From NCBI GenBank assembly GCA_945861625.1, contig CAMAVI010000016.1, forward strand, positions 1 through 55,208: 55,208 nucleotides of DNA, given 5' to 3'. Position 1 is the first letter of the stretch. Each line of letters starts with the position of its first letter. A program made the position numbers and the translations under genes. Under the pieces are notes generated by a model. The model saw only the letters and a program-made list of their open reading frames with translations, ran no database searches and was not told the origin of the DNA. Source of the DNA: Candidatus Sulfopaludibacter sp. SbA3 (GTDB taxonomy: Bacteria; Acidobacteriota; Terriglobia; Bryobacterales; Bryobacteraceae). Shown here piece after piece: positions 1 through 8,244 of this stretch.

Positions 1-144
1 CAGGCCACAGGCGCGGCTGACCCGCGAAATGCCGCCATAACCCAGTTCCACCGCTTTGCTGGCCGCCACCAGACGGCGGGCGTGTTCGTCCAGATGCGGC
101 CACATGCCAGCAAAGTACTGAGCAAGTTGGGCATCGGTGTCCAT
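1..144 (-). mobile_element. ISAzo13-type transposase, N-terminal part (cut by window edge)
   Basis: The first 48 codons of a transposase read leftward from an ATG at 144 and run off the window. The visible protein has the N-terminal pattern I associate with ISAzo13-family transposases: HLDEHARRLVAASKAVELG followed by GYGGISRVSRA, an HTH-like start. The matching C-terminus of the same family appears at the other edge of the window on the same strand. Family assignment is from memory of the pattern; no search was run. The rest of the gene lies outside the window, so activity cannot be judged. Confidence 0.75.
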
Positions 145-171
145 CTCCAACGTGATATCACATCAAGATGG

Positions 172-200
172 TAGATGTAAAGGTTATTTATTTACGATGC
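172..200. repeat. Terminal inverted repeat of the left IS copy
   Basis: This 29-bp segment matches the reverse complement of 55066-55094 at 27 of 29 positions. It lies outside the transposase start and ends one base before the stop codon of the neighbouring cytochrome-methyltransferase gene (stop at 202-204). The IS therefore inserted almost exactly at the end of that gene. The exact outer boundary and any target duplication cannot be fixed from one end. Confidence 0.75.
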
Positions 201-201
201 C

Positions 202-1284
202 TTAATTCCCTGCCTTGGTGAAGACCAACGTGTTGTGCAGCCGCACGATTTCCAGAACGCGGTCGATTTCAAACCCCGCCGGTTCGATTTCGCCGCGGAT
301 TTGATCGACGGACATCCGGGGCGTCCGGTCGAATTCTCCGAACGGGAATCCGGGAGCGTACTCCACCACCACCAGCCGTCCGTCCGGCTTCAAGGATTTC
401 CTGACCGCCGCCAGCATCGCTTCCGGGTTGGAAAACTCGTGATAGGCGTGGGCGATGAGGACAAGATCCAAGGCGCCTTCCGGCAGGCGGGGATCACTCT
501 CCGCGCCCAACACGGTTTGGACGTTGCCGTACTGGTGCTTCTTCACGGTGGCCGCAGTCCGGTCCAGGCGGTCCTGCGCAATATCCACCGCGTAGACCTT
601 GCCTGACGGCCCCGCCGCGCGCGCCAGCCGCCACGTGAAGTAGCCAGTGCCCGATCCGATCTCCGCCACGGCCGCACCCGCCGGAATTTGCAGCGAACTC
701 ACCAGCGTATCCGGGCGCTCCTCGGCATCACGGCCGATACGGTCCAGGTGTTCGATATTCGAGTATGCGTTGTGCGGCTTGCGTGTCCGCGGACCCACCG
801 CCGGCGCAGGCCCGCGCAGCCTATGCAGATACGCCACCAGGTCGTCGATTTCCGCCGCCGAAAGCTTCGCCGCAAAGGATGGCATAAGCGACCGGTTCTC
901 CCGCTGCACGCTCCTCAAATCATCCTTGAGAAAAGAGCGCGGATCTCCCTGAACATCGCGGATTTGAATCGACAAGTCATCTTCATTGAGGGCGACTCCT
1001 TCGACCTTCTGCCCTCTCTTAGTGACGGCGACGACCGTCAGAAATTCTTTGTAAACTTCGGCGCTCGGATTGACCAGCGCCAGGCGCAGCGACTCCTGGG
1101 TGCGCAGCAGCCCGATCTTGTCGAGTTCGGGCCCCAGGCTTCCGCCGCGGCCCTCAAGGGAGTGGCAGTTCAGGCAACCACTCTTCCCTTCAAACAGAGC
1201 TTTCCCTGCCCCTGGATTCCCGGCCGCCGAAAGGACAGCGGGGACAAACAGCAGGAACGCGCTAATCCAGGCCAAAGGTAACAA
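202..1284 (-). CDS. Exported c-type cytochrome fused to a SAM methyltransferase-like domain
   Basis: The 360-residue protein begins with a signal peptide (about 1-20). It then has a c-type cytochrome domain with CLNCH at 37-41 and a likely axial Met at 134 (SLMPS). A proline-rich linker (about 158-170) leads to a class I methyltransferase fold with motif I EIGSGTG at 208-214, VDIAQDRL following as the acidic loop, and a later LKPDGRLVVVEY strand. The haem part resembles the second haem domain of the cytochrome at 2953-3762 (shared LNEDDLS, SLMPS). The start overlaps the end of the upstream quinoprotein gene by 23 nt, suggesting translational coupling. Haem attachment puts the protein in the periplasm, where SAM is not expected, so the methyltransferase part may have another role. 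The haem motif and Rossmann motif are clear; the substrate is unknown. Confidence 0.85.
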   Translation of the reverse strand: MLPLAWISAFLLFVPAVLSAAGNPGAGKALFEGKSGCLNCHSLEGRGGSLGPELDKIGLLRTQESLRLALVNPSAEVYKEFLTVVAVTKRGQKVEGVALNEDDLSIQIRDVQGDPRSFLKDDLRSVQRENRSLMPSFAAKLSAAEIDDLVAYLHRLRGPAPAVGPRTRKPHNAYSNIEHLDRIGRDAEERPDTLVSSLQIPAGAAVAEIGSGTGYFTWRLARAAGPSGKVYAVDIAQDRLDRTAATVKKHQYGNVQTVLGAESDPRLPEGALDLVLIAHAYHEFSNPEAMLAAVRKSLKPDGRLVVVEYAPGFPFGEFDRTPRMSVDQIRGEIEPAGFEIDRVLEIVRLHNTLVFTKAGN

Positions 1285-2953
1285 TCACGTCTCCGGCCGG
1301 GATGGACACCATCTGCTTGCCGTTGGCCGTATAGCTGATCGGCGAAGCGAAGACCGGTCCGTTCGCGGAAAACGTCCACAGCCTCTCGCCCGTGGTGGCG
1401 TTCAGCGCAAAAATCATGCCTTCCAATGTTCCACCGAAAACCAGGTTCCCGCCGGTCGCCATCACGCCCCCCCAGGGCGGCGTGAGAACCTTGTGTTCCC
1501 ACTTGACGTTGCCCGTACCAGGATCCACGGCGATCACTTTACCCCAGCTTTCCTCGGGACCGCCAACCTGCTGAGTCCGCGCTCCGCCCAAACCGGGATC
1601 GTACGCCCCTGCATTCGGCAGCGTTCCGGCGGCCACCGGGCGATCCGGCGTTTCCGTGGTCGGATGCGGCACGGTGTTCTTGGAGAACACACGGTGCTCC
1701 TCGCGGGCGAACACATACAGCCACTTAGTGAGAGGGCTGTAGCTATGCGACATCCAGTTGGCTCCGCCATCGATGCCCGGCCACGTGTGGTCGTTGCCCT
1801 CCGGCGTCGGCTCGTTGCCGGGAATCACTTCCGGACGGCCGTTGTCGTCAAAGCCCTTGGCCCAGGTCTGCTTCACGAACGCCTTGGCCATGAGGAATTT
1901 TCCCGTGGTGCGGTCGATCAGATAATAAAATCCATTGCGGTTGGCCCATGCTAGCGCCTTCGTATTCATGCCTTGGAATTGTGTATCGAGCAGGATCGGA
2001 ATCTGCGTGGAATCCCAATCGTGCACGTCATGCGGAGTGAACTGGAAATGCCACTTGAGTTTCCCAGTGTCGGGATCCAGAGCCAGCACGGAACAGGAAT
2101 ACAGGTTATCGCCCTTGCGGAAGTCGTCATTGTAATCCGGCCACGGGTTACTGGTGCCCCAGAACAACGTGTTGGTTTCCGGATCGTAGGAGCCGTTGTT
2201 CCAAGTGGTGACGCCGCCGGTCTTCCAGGAGTCACCATCCCAGGTGCCAAAGTTAGGCTCGCCCGGCTGCGGGATCGTGTGGAACCGCCACAGGCGCTTG
2301 CCGGTCTTGGGGTCATACGCGTCCAGGAAACCGCTGACTCCCTTTTCGCCGCCCGCCATGCCGACGATCAATTTGTCCTTGACGATCAGCGGCGCGCCGG
2401 GAGCCGCATAGCCGCCCGCCGCCGTGTAATCGTACATTTCCGTCTTCCACAGTTCATGACCGGACCGCGCGTCGACCGCCACCACGTGCATGTCCAGCGT
2501 ATTCATGAACAGTGTATTGCCCAGGATCGCCAGACCGCGGTTCACCTTGCCGCAACAGTTGAAGGTGCGCGCCGGATTCCGGTATTCGTAGGCCCACAAC
2601 TGGCGGCCCGTCGCCGCATCCAGCGCATAGATGGCGTTCTCCGGACGCGTCAGGTACATGACGCCGTTGGCCACCAATGGCGTGGTCTCAAACTTCTCGA
2701 TGTGGCGCCCCTGAAACAACCACTTCACATGCAGGTTCTTGACGTTGTTCGCGTTGATCTGATTCAGTCCGCTAAACCGCCAACTGTTGTACGTGCGCGA
2801 GTACATCAGCCAGTTGCCCTGTTCGTCCGCCGCCTTGAGCAACCGTTCGGAGGTAACCGGCAATCCTTGTCCGCTTAGAGTCCACGCCGCCGCCATCGCG
2901 AACGTGGCGCCCGCCAGGCGCACACTCCACTTCTTCATGTTCGTAACCCTCAT
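1262..2953 (-). CDS. PQQ-dependent alcohol dehydrogenase (quinoprotein, exported)
   Basis: A 563-residue secreted eight-bladed propeller quinoprotein that would oxidise alcohols in the periplasm and pass electrons to cytochrome c. Visible signs are the signal peptide after MKKWSVRLAG, repeated blade motifs such as ALDAATGRQLW and AVDPGTGNVKWEH, the adjacent cysteines of alcohol-dehydrogenase-type members (FNCCGKVNRG), and HDWDST around the expected catalytic Asp. There is no fused cytochrome domain; separate cytochrome genes lie on both sides. The ATG at 2953 overlaps the upstream cytochrome stop (TAATG); a second ATG at 2938 with GAGGG before it is also possible. Substrate and metal (calcium or lanthanide) are not decided by eye. 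Confidence 0.9.
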   Translation of the reverse strand: MRVTNMKKWSVRLAGATFAMAAAWTLSGQGLPVTSERLLKAADEQGNWLMYSRTYNSWRFSGLNQINANNVKNLHVKWLFQGRHIEKFETTPLVANGVMYLTRPENAIYALDAATGRQLWAYEYRNPARTFNCCGKVNRGLAILGNTLFMNTLDMHVVAVDARSGHELWKTEMYDYTAAGGYAAPGAPLIVKDKLIVGMAGGEKGVSGFLDAYDPKTGKRLWRFHTIPQPGEPNFGTWDGDSWKTGGVTTWNNGSYDPETNTLFWGTSNPWPDYNDDFRKGDNLYSCSVLALDPDTGKLKWHFQFTPHDVHDWDSTQIPILLDTQFQGMNTKALAWANRNGFYYLIDRTTGKFLMAKAFVKQTWAKGFDDNGRPEVIPGNEPTPEGNDHTWPGIDGGANWMSHSYSPLTKWLYVFAREEHRVFSKNTVPHPTTETPDRPVAAGTLPNAGAYDPGLGGARTQQVGGPEESWGKVIAVDPGTGNVKWEHKVLTPPWGGVMATGGNLVFGGTLEGMIFALNATTGERLWTFSANGPVFASPISYTANGKQMVSIPAGDVIVTFGLD

Positions 2954-3762
2954 TACTGTGCCCCTTTCAGGGAATTTAAGTACGCCACCAAATTGGTCAA
3001 ATCCGTCTTACTCAACCGCTCATAAGACGGCATCAGCGAAGGCTTGTCGCGCCGCAGCTCTTTCACGCCATCCTTCATCACCGACCGCAGATTCCCGTTG
3101 GTGTCGCGCAGTTGCACCGATAGATCGTCCTCATTGAGCCGGATACCGCCCACGGCGGGCCCCGACTTCATCACCAATTGCACCGCGCGGAACGTGTTCG
3201 AAACGAACGCCTCGGGCTTGACCAGGGATTCTTCCAGGAATGCCAGACCACGCCGCCGTCCCACGTCGCTCAGGTCCGGACCCAGATCGACGCCTTCATC
3301 GCCGATCCTATGGCAACCCGCGCAACCGTTCTTGGCGTAGAGAGCCTTGCCCGCCGCCGCGTCACCGGGAGCCTTTTCACTAAGACCGCGGGAACCCAGT
3401 CTTTTCACGAAGCCGACCATCTTCCAGATCTCGTCATCCGTGAGCCGGGAAGCAGGCATCTCCGTCCCCGGAATGCCGCTGCGAACCGTCTTGAACAGAT
3501 CGGGATCCGCGCCGCCCATCTTGTACACGCCCGCGGTGAGATCCGCGCCGCGCCCGCCTTCACCCCGCGCGCCGTGGCAATACGTGCACTGGACTTGAAA
3601 CAGCGCGTTGCCTTGCTGTACATCCGCTTCTGTATTAAACGGGTTAGTCTTGGCGATTTCCGCGCTGCGCGCCGCTTCGCCCGTCAGCGCCTGGTTTTGC
3701 ACGTTCTGCGCGGCCAGCAATGCGGCTGAGGCGGCAAGGCCCAGGAAGATTCTCGACAACAT
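2953..3762 (-). CDS. Di-haem cytochrome c, exported
   Basis: The chosen start is the ATG at 3762, which has GAGGAG six bases upstream and begins a proper signal peptide (MLSRIFLGLAASAALLAAQ). A longer frame to 3831 has no such signal. The 269-residue protein carries two haem c domains, CTYCH at 59-63 and CAGCH at 147-151. The first has PGTEMPAS as a likely Met-ligand region. The second resembles the haem domain of the fusion protein at 202-1284. It is most likely the electron acceptor of the downstream quinoprotein dehydrogenase, with which its stop codon overlaps by one base. Confidence 0.88.
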   Translation of the reverse strand: MLSRIFLGLAASAALLAAQNVQNQALTGEAARSAEIAKTNPFNTEADVQQGNALFQVQCTYCHGARGEGGRGADLTAGVYKMGGADPDLFKTVRSGIPGTEMPASRLTDDEIWKMVGFVKRLGSRGLSEKAPGDAAAGKALYAKNGCAGCHRIGDEGVDLGPDLSDVGRRRGLAFLEESLVKPEAFVSNTFRAVQLVMKSGPAVGGIRLNEDDLSVQLRDTNGNLRSVMKDGVKELRRDKPSLMPSYERLSKTDLTNLVAYLNSLKGAQ

Positions 3763-3840
3763 ATTCGCTCCTCTACACACTTCGCCTGTCCGTACGAAGT
3801 GCCTGACTCGAAACTTCAAATTGTTCACCAACGATTTGCA

Positions 3841-5355
3841 CTAACCAACGATTTGCGGAATCAATTCGCCGGCGACGTCGGTCAAGCGCATGTTACGGCC
3901 GTTGTAGAAGAACGTGAGCCGCTTGTGGTCCATACCGATCAGGTGCAGCAGGGTCGCATGCAAATCGTGCGCGCCGATGATCTGCTGCTCGGCCTTCCAG
4001 CCGAATTCATCCGACGCCCCGATGGTCTGGCCGCCCTTGATACCGGCGCCCGCCATCCACACGGTCATGGCTCCCGGATTGTGGTCGCGGCCCACACCCT
4101 TTTGCGAGAGCGGCATGCGCCCAAATTCCGAGTGCCAATAGACCAGCGTTTCATCCAGCAAGCCGCGGCGTTTCAAGTCGGTGATCAGGCCCGCGATCGG
4201 CTTATCGACTTCGAGCGCGTGCTTGCCATGGTTCTCAACGATATTGTTGTGGGCATCCCAGGTGTCGATGTTCTGGTTCACCACCGCGCCATTCCACAAC
4301 TGCACCATGCGGACACCGCGCTCGACTAACCTACGTGCCATCAAGCATTGGCGCCCGAACGGCTCACTGATCTTGTTGTCCAGACCGTACAGCCGCTTGG
4401 TCTCATCGCTTTCGGAATCGATATCAATCGCCTCGGGCGCGCAACCTTGCATGCGGAACGCCAACTCGTAGGAGCTGATGCGCGCGGTGAGTTCGCTGAT
4501 TCCCGGATGAGCTTCCACGTAATTCTGGTTCATGCGCTCCAAATGGTCCAGTTCCGCGCGCTGCTGCTCAAGCGTCATGTAACCGGATGGCGGATGCAGG
4601 TCGAGAATGGGATCGCCCAGGGCGCGGAACATCGTTCCCTGATAGGCCGCCGGCAGGAACCCCGCGCTCCACTGCGAGGCGCCCGTGAATGGCCCGCCGC
4701 GTGGATCTTGAATCACGACGAACGCGGGCAGATTCTGGTTCTCGCTGCCAAGACCGTACGTCACCCAGGAGCCGATGCTGGGGAACCCCGCCAGGATGGT
4801 CCCGGTGTTCCATTCGTAGCTCGACAACGTATGGTCCACGGAGCGGCCCTGTGCCGAATGAATAAATGCAAGATCGTCAACCACCCCGCCGATGTTCGGA
4901 AACAAATCGGAAACGTGCTTGCCCGACTTGCCGTACTGTTTGAACTTGTACGGGCTCTTCATCAGCGGCCCCGGATAGCCCTGGCGCACCGTAACCTCGC
5001 CTTTGCCTTCGAGCGGCTTGCCGTGGAACTTTTCGAGCATCGGCTTGTAGTCAAACGTGTCGACCTGGCTCACGCCGCCGCACATGAACAACGAAATGAC
5101 AGACTTGGCGCGCGGCTTGAAGTGCGCGGGTTTGGGCAGGAAAGGAGAATCAGTGACACCGGCCGAGCCGGTGCAGGAAATGTTCTTCGCTTCCGCCGGT
5201 TCCGCCAACAGACCGTTCTGGCTCAGCAGATAGGCCAGCGCGAGGCCGCCCATGCCTTCTCCCGTCTGCTGCAAGAGGTCGCGCCGGGAAATGAAACGCT
5301 TCCGGCTCATTCCGGTGCATTCGCCGTTACCTTCGTTGCCTTCGTGTTGTTTCAT
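3841..5355 (-). CDS. DUF1501 family protein with Tat signal
   Basis: A 504-residue DUF1501 protein, a family in the alkaline-phosphatase-like fold and very common in Planctomycetes, Verrucomicrobia and Acidobacteria. The N-terminus has a twin-arginine signal (FISRRDLLQQTG, Arg24-Arg25) before a hydrophobic stretch. Family landmarks include SVISLFMCGGVSQVDTFDYK near residue 90 and HSEFGRMPLSQ near 410. An AGGAG ribosome site precedes the ATG at 5355, only 8 nt after the stop of the PSD1-type gene. The fixed pairing of these two families suggests a joint periplasmic role, but their biochemical function is not established. Confidence 0.88.
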   Translation of the reverse strand: MKQHEGNEGNGECTGMSRKRFISRRDLLQQTGEGMGGLALAYLLSQNGLLAEPAEAKNISCTGSAGVTDSPFLPKPAHFKPRAKSVISLFMCGGVSQVDTFDYKPMLEKFHGKPLEGKGEVTVRQGYPGPLMKSPYKFKQYGKSGKHVSDLFPNIGGVVDDLAFIHSAQGRSVDHTLSSYEWNTGTILAGFPSIGSWVTYGLGSENQNLPAFVVIQDPRGGPFTGASQWSAGFLPAAYQGTMFRALGDPILDLHPPSGYMTLEQQRAELDHLERMNQNYVEAHPGISELTARISSYELAFRMQGCAPEAIDIDSESDETKRLYGLDNKISEPFGRQCLMARRLVERGVRMVQLWNGAVVNQNIDTWDAHNNIVENHGKHALEVDKPIAGLITDLKRRGLLDETLVYWHSEFGRMPLSQKGVGRDHNPGAMTVWMAGAGIKGGQTIGASDEFGWKAEQQIIGAHDLHATLLHLIGMDHKRLTFFYNGRNMRLTDVAGELIPQIVG

Positions 5356-5363
5356 GGCCGCTC

Positions 5364-8102
5364 CTAGTTGATGTACACGAACTCGTTGGAATTCAGCACG
5401 ACATGCGCGAATTCCGCCAGCGGACTCAGCGAAAGCCCACCGCTATTTCCGCCCGCCTTACTGGCTGCCTCCATGCGGCCCTTCACGAAGTCCAGTGCCT
5501 GCTGCAGTTCCTTGGCGCTGGCTTCGCGGCTATAAGCGATCCGGTAGATCTGCTTGATCTGCGCCGCCGTATCCGCCCCGGCTTCCCGCTGCACGCGGGC
5601 GGCCATGTGCTGGGACTGGATCAGGAAGGACTCGTTATTGAACAATGTCAACGCCTGCGTCGGAACGGTTGTCACATCGCGCCGTTCGCAACTGAGACTC
5701 GGGTTGGCTTGATCGAACACCTCAAACATCGGGTACTTCAGGTTGCGCTTCACGCTCGCATAGACGCTGCGCCGCCATGTGGAAGCTTCGTCCTTGGTCA
5801 CCGGGAATTTGCCCTTGATCGAAGCTCCGCTGACCAGCGCCTTGGGTACGGGCGGGAAGAACGCCGGACCACCGGCCTCCAGATTCAGATCGCCGCTGGC
5901 CGAAAGAGTCGCGTCGCGGATGATCTCCGCTTCCAGGCGCTTCACGGGAAACCGCCATAGGAAAGTATTGGTCGAATCCTTCGCCAAGCTGGTGTCGTCA
6001 TAAAACGCCGATGCCATCTTGTAAGTTTCCGAATTCATGATGAGCCGCTGCATCTGTTTGACGCTCCAGCCTTGGCGGACAAATTCGGTCGCCAGCCAAT
6101 CGAGCAGCGCCTGATTGGACGGCGGCGTCCCCATCTTGCCGAAGTTGTTCGGCGTCGACACGATGCCCTGGCCGAAGTGCTGGTACCAGATGCGGTTGAC
6201 CATGACGCGGGCGGTCAGCGGATTGTCCCCCGAGGCGATAAACTTAGCCAGCGCCAGGCGCCGTCCGCTCGTCGGAAATTCGCTGTTCCGCGGAGACGTG
6301 ATCTTCGCGGGCCCCGGATTCAACACCGTAAGGAAGCCCGGCTCCACCACCGGCGCCTTCATTTCGTCGGCGAAGTTACCCAAGCCGGTAGCGGCGAAAT
6401 AGATCGGCGGAGGCGTGAAGCTCTCGCCTTTCGCGGGCATGTACTTGCCTTTAAATCCGAAGTCTTCGTAGGTGATGCCGCCCGTGGTTCCGGGCTGGAA
6501 CGGCGTATGCGGAGTAAAGCGGAAATCGCCGTCGCGGACGCCCATGGCGATCGGAGGCTTCGCGGGTATTTCTTTCTTCAAGGCGGCAATCTGGTCTTCG
6601 AGCGCCTTGCGTTTCGGCTCATCCTGCGCGTTGATTTTAACCTTGGCGCGGTAACCATCCTCATCGCCATTGCCGCGAATCGTGGAAACCTGCGCGACCA
6701 GCAGCTTCTGTCCTGGCGTGCGCTTGGCTTCCGGGGTCTTGAAGGCTTCCTGGATATCCGCCGGCATCTGCGCCAGCATGGCCTGGAACACTTCTTTGCG
6801 GTACGGAGCTTCGATGGCGCCGATCTGCTGGTTCAGCGCCTTGATCTTTCCGTTGATGTCGTTGGAGGTCTTCTCGTATTTGGCCCACTCTTCGCCCGAA
6901 ACCAGCGGGTGCTCGTATTCCACGAAAGTATTGAAAACGGCCAGTGTTTTATAGTAATCGCGCCGCGTGATCGGGTCGAACTTATGATCGTGGCAGCGCG
7001 CGCAATTGATGGTCAGCGCCTGGAAGCCCTGCATGGCCGTGCGCGCCATGTCGTCCATGTAGTCGAACCGGTAGTTCGGATTCTCCAGGTCGCGGTCCAC
7101 AACGCGGGGCCCCAACCGGACAAAACCGGTCGCCGTCTTGCTGTCGAACGTCGGCTTCTCCACCTCGTCGCCGGCGAGCTGTTCAATGACAAACTGGCTG
7201 TACGGCTTGTCTTCGTTGAACGCCTTGATCACGTAATCCCGATAGCGCCACGCGTCGTCGTAATCGTAATCGTATTCGTAACCAGTGCTATCGGCGTAGC
7301 GCGCCACATCCAGCCACAGCCGCGCCCAGCGTTCGCCGTAATGAGGCGAGGCCAGCAGCTTGTCGATGAGTTTGGAATACGCATCCGGAGAAGAATCGTT
7401 GACGAAGGCATCGACTTCGGCGGTGGGTGGCAACAAGCCGGTCAAATCCAGATACGCCCGGCGGATCAACGTGCGCTTGTCGGCCGGCGGCGCGGCCTTC
7501 AAACCTTTTTCTTCCTGCTTGGCTTTCACGAATGCGTCGATGGGATTGTGGTTCCAGCGGTCATCGGCCAGCTTCGGCGCCGCGCTACGCACCGGCTTCT
7601 GGAACGCCCAATACTGGCGATCCGCGGCCGTAACGGGTCTTTCTGAATAACTGCCGTACTTCAGCAACGAGCCGTCGTCTTCCTTCTTGGTGACCTCCAC
7701 CGCCTTGGGCGCCTCCACCATCGGAGCGCCGGAGTCGATCCATTCCTTGACGGCGGCAATTTCCTCAGAGCTTAGCGGAGGCATCGGAGCCATCGGCATA
7801 TTCGGCTTCACTTGCCCGGTGATTCTCTTATAGAGGAGACTTTCCCCGGAATTGCCGGGAACGACGGCGGGCCCGTGGTCGCCGCCCTTCAGCAGCGCTT
7901 CCCGGCTGATGACGCTGAAGTGCGACATCTGCGCCGTTTCGCCATGGCATTGCTGGCACTTTGCCAAAACCGCCGCCACCGCGGGAGATTGCGCCTTCTG
8001 GCCCATGATCTTGGAGCCGGGCATAAACAGCAGCAACCCCACAATCGCCCATACGGACAACAAACCTAACCAGCTTCTGGCAGTCTTAGGTACCGATGGC
8101 AT
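5364..8102 (-). CDS. Planctomycete-type cytochrome protein (PSCyt1-DUF1549-DUF1553)
   Basis: This 912-residue exported protein has a membrane or signal segment at about 11-30 and a PSCyt1 haem site CQQCH at 49-53, with MPMAPMPPLS as a possible Met-ligand region. A DUF1549 (PSCyt2) domain follows, including ERWARLWLDVARYADS and a second cysteine motif CARCHDHKFDP. The C-terminal DUF1553 (PSD1) domain contains NRIWYQHFGQG and VPTQALTLFNNE. This architecture is diagnostic of the family although its reaction is unknown. It precedes the DUF1501 gene with an 8-nt gap, the usual pairing. Residues 420-520 form a charged, probably coiled-coil insert. Confidence 0.9.
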   Translation of the reverse strand: MPSVPKTARSWLGLLSVWAIVGLLLFMPGSKIMGQKAQSPAVAAVLAKCQQCHGETAQMSHFSVISREALLKGGDHGPAVVPGNSGESLLYKRITGQVKPNMPMAPMPPLSSEEIAAVKEWIDSGAPMVEAPKAVEVTKKEDDGSLLKYGSYSERPVTAADRQYWAFQKPVRSAAPKLADDRWNHNPIDAFVKAKQEEKGLKAAPPADKRTLIRRAYLDLTGLLPPTAEVDAFVNDSSPDAYSKLIDKLLASPHYGERWARLWLDVARYADSTGYEYDYDYDDAWRYRDYVIKAFNEDKPYSQFVIEQLAGDEVEKPTFDSKTATGFVRLGPRVVDRDLENPNYRFDYMDDMARTAMQGFQALTINCARCHDHKFDPITRRDYYKTLAVFNTFVEYEHPLVSGEEWAKYEKTSNDINGKIKALNQQIGAIEAPYRKEVFQAMLAQMPADIQEAFKTPEAKRTPGQKLLVAQVSTIRGNGDEDGYRAKVKINAQDEPKRKALEDQIAALKKEIPAKPPIAMGVRDGDFRFTPHTPFQPGTTGGITYEDFGFKGKYMPAKGESFTPPPIYFAATGLGNFADEMKAPVVEPGFLTVLNPGPAKITSPRNSEFPTSGRRLALAKFIASGDNPLTARVMVNRIWYQHFGQGIVSTPNNFGKMGTPPSNQALLDWLATEFVRQGWSVKQMQRLIMNSETYKMASAFYDDTSLAKDSTNTFLWRFPVKRLEAEIIRDATLSASGDLNLEAGGPAFFPPVPKALVSGASIKGKFPVTKDEASTWRRSVYASVKRNLKYPMFEVFDQANPSLSCERRDVTTVPTQALTLFNNESFLIQSQHMAARVQREAGADTAAQIKQIYRIAYSREASAKELQQALDFVKGRMEAASKAGGNSGGLSLSPLAEFAHVVLNSNEFVYIN

Positions 8103-8151
8103 CCCGTTCTCCTCTGCTACACATTATCTTCCAAATTCCAAATGACGAAGA

Positions 8152-8177
8152 GCCCGGCCCTTTTCCAAGAACCGGGC
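8152..8177 (-). terminator. Possible terminator after the TonB receptor gene
   Basis: GCCCGG (8152-8157) can pair with CCGGGC (8172-8177) across a 14-nt loop. On the minus strand it is followed by a modest T-rich run (TCTTCGTCATTT). It lies between the receptor stop (8245) and the start of the next gene (8102), so it may partly separate the receptor from the downstream cytochrome genes. Confidence 0.4.
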
Positions 8178-8244
8178 CCTAGATGTAACAACGCTAACTT
8201 AACTTACGCACAGGCGTCAGTCCGTTGTGCGCAAGGTTTCAAGG

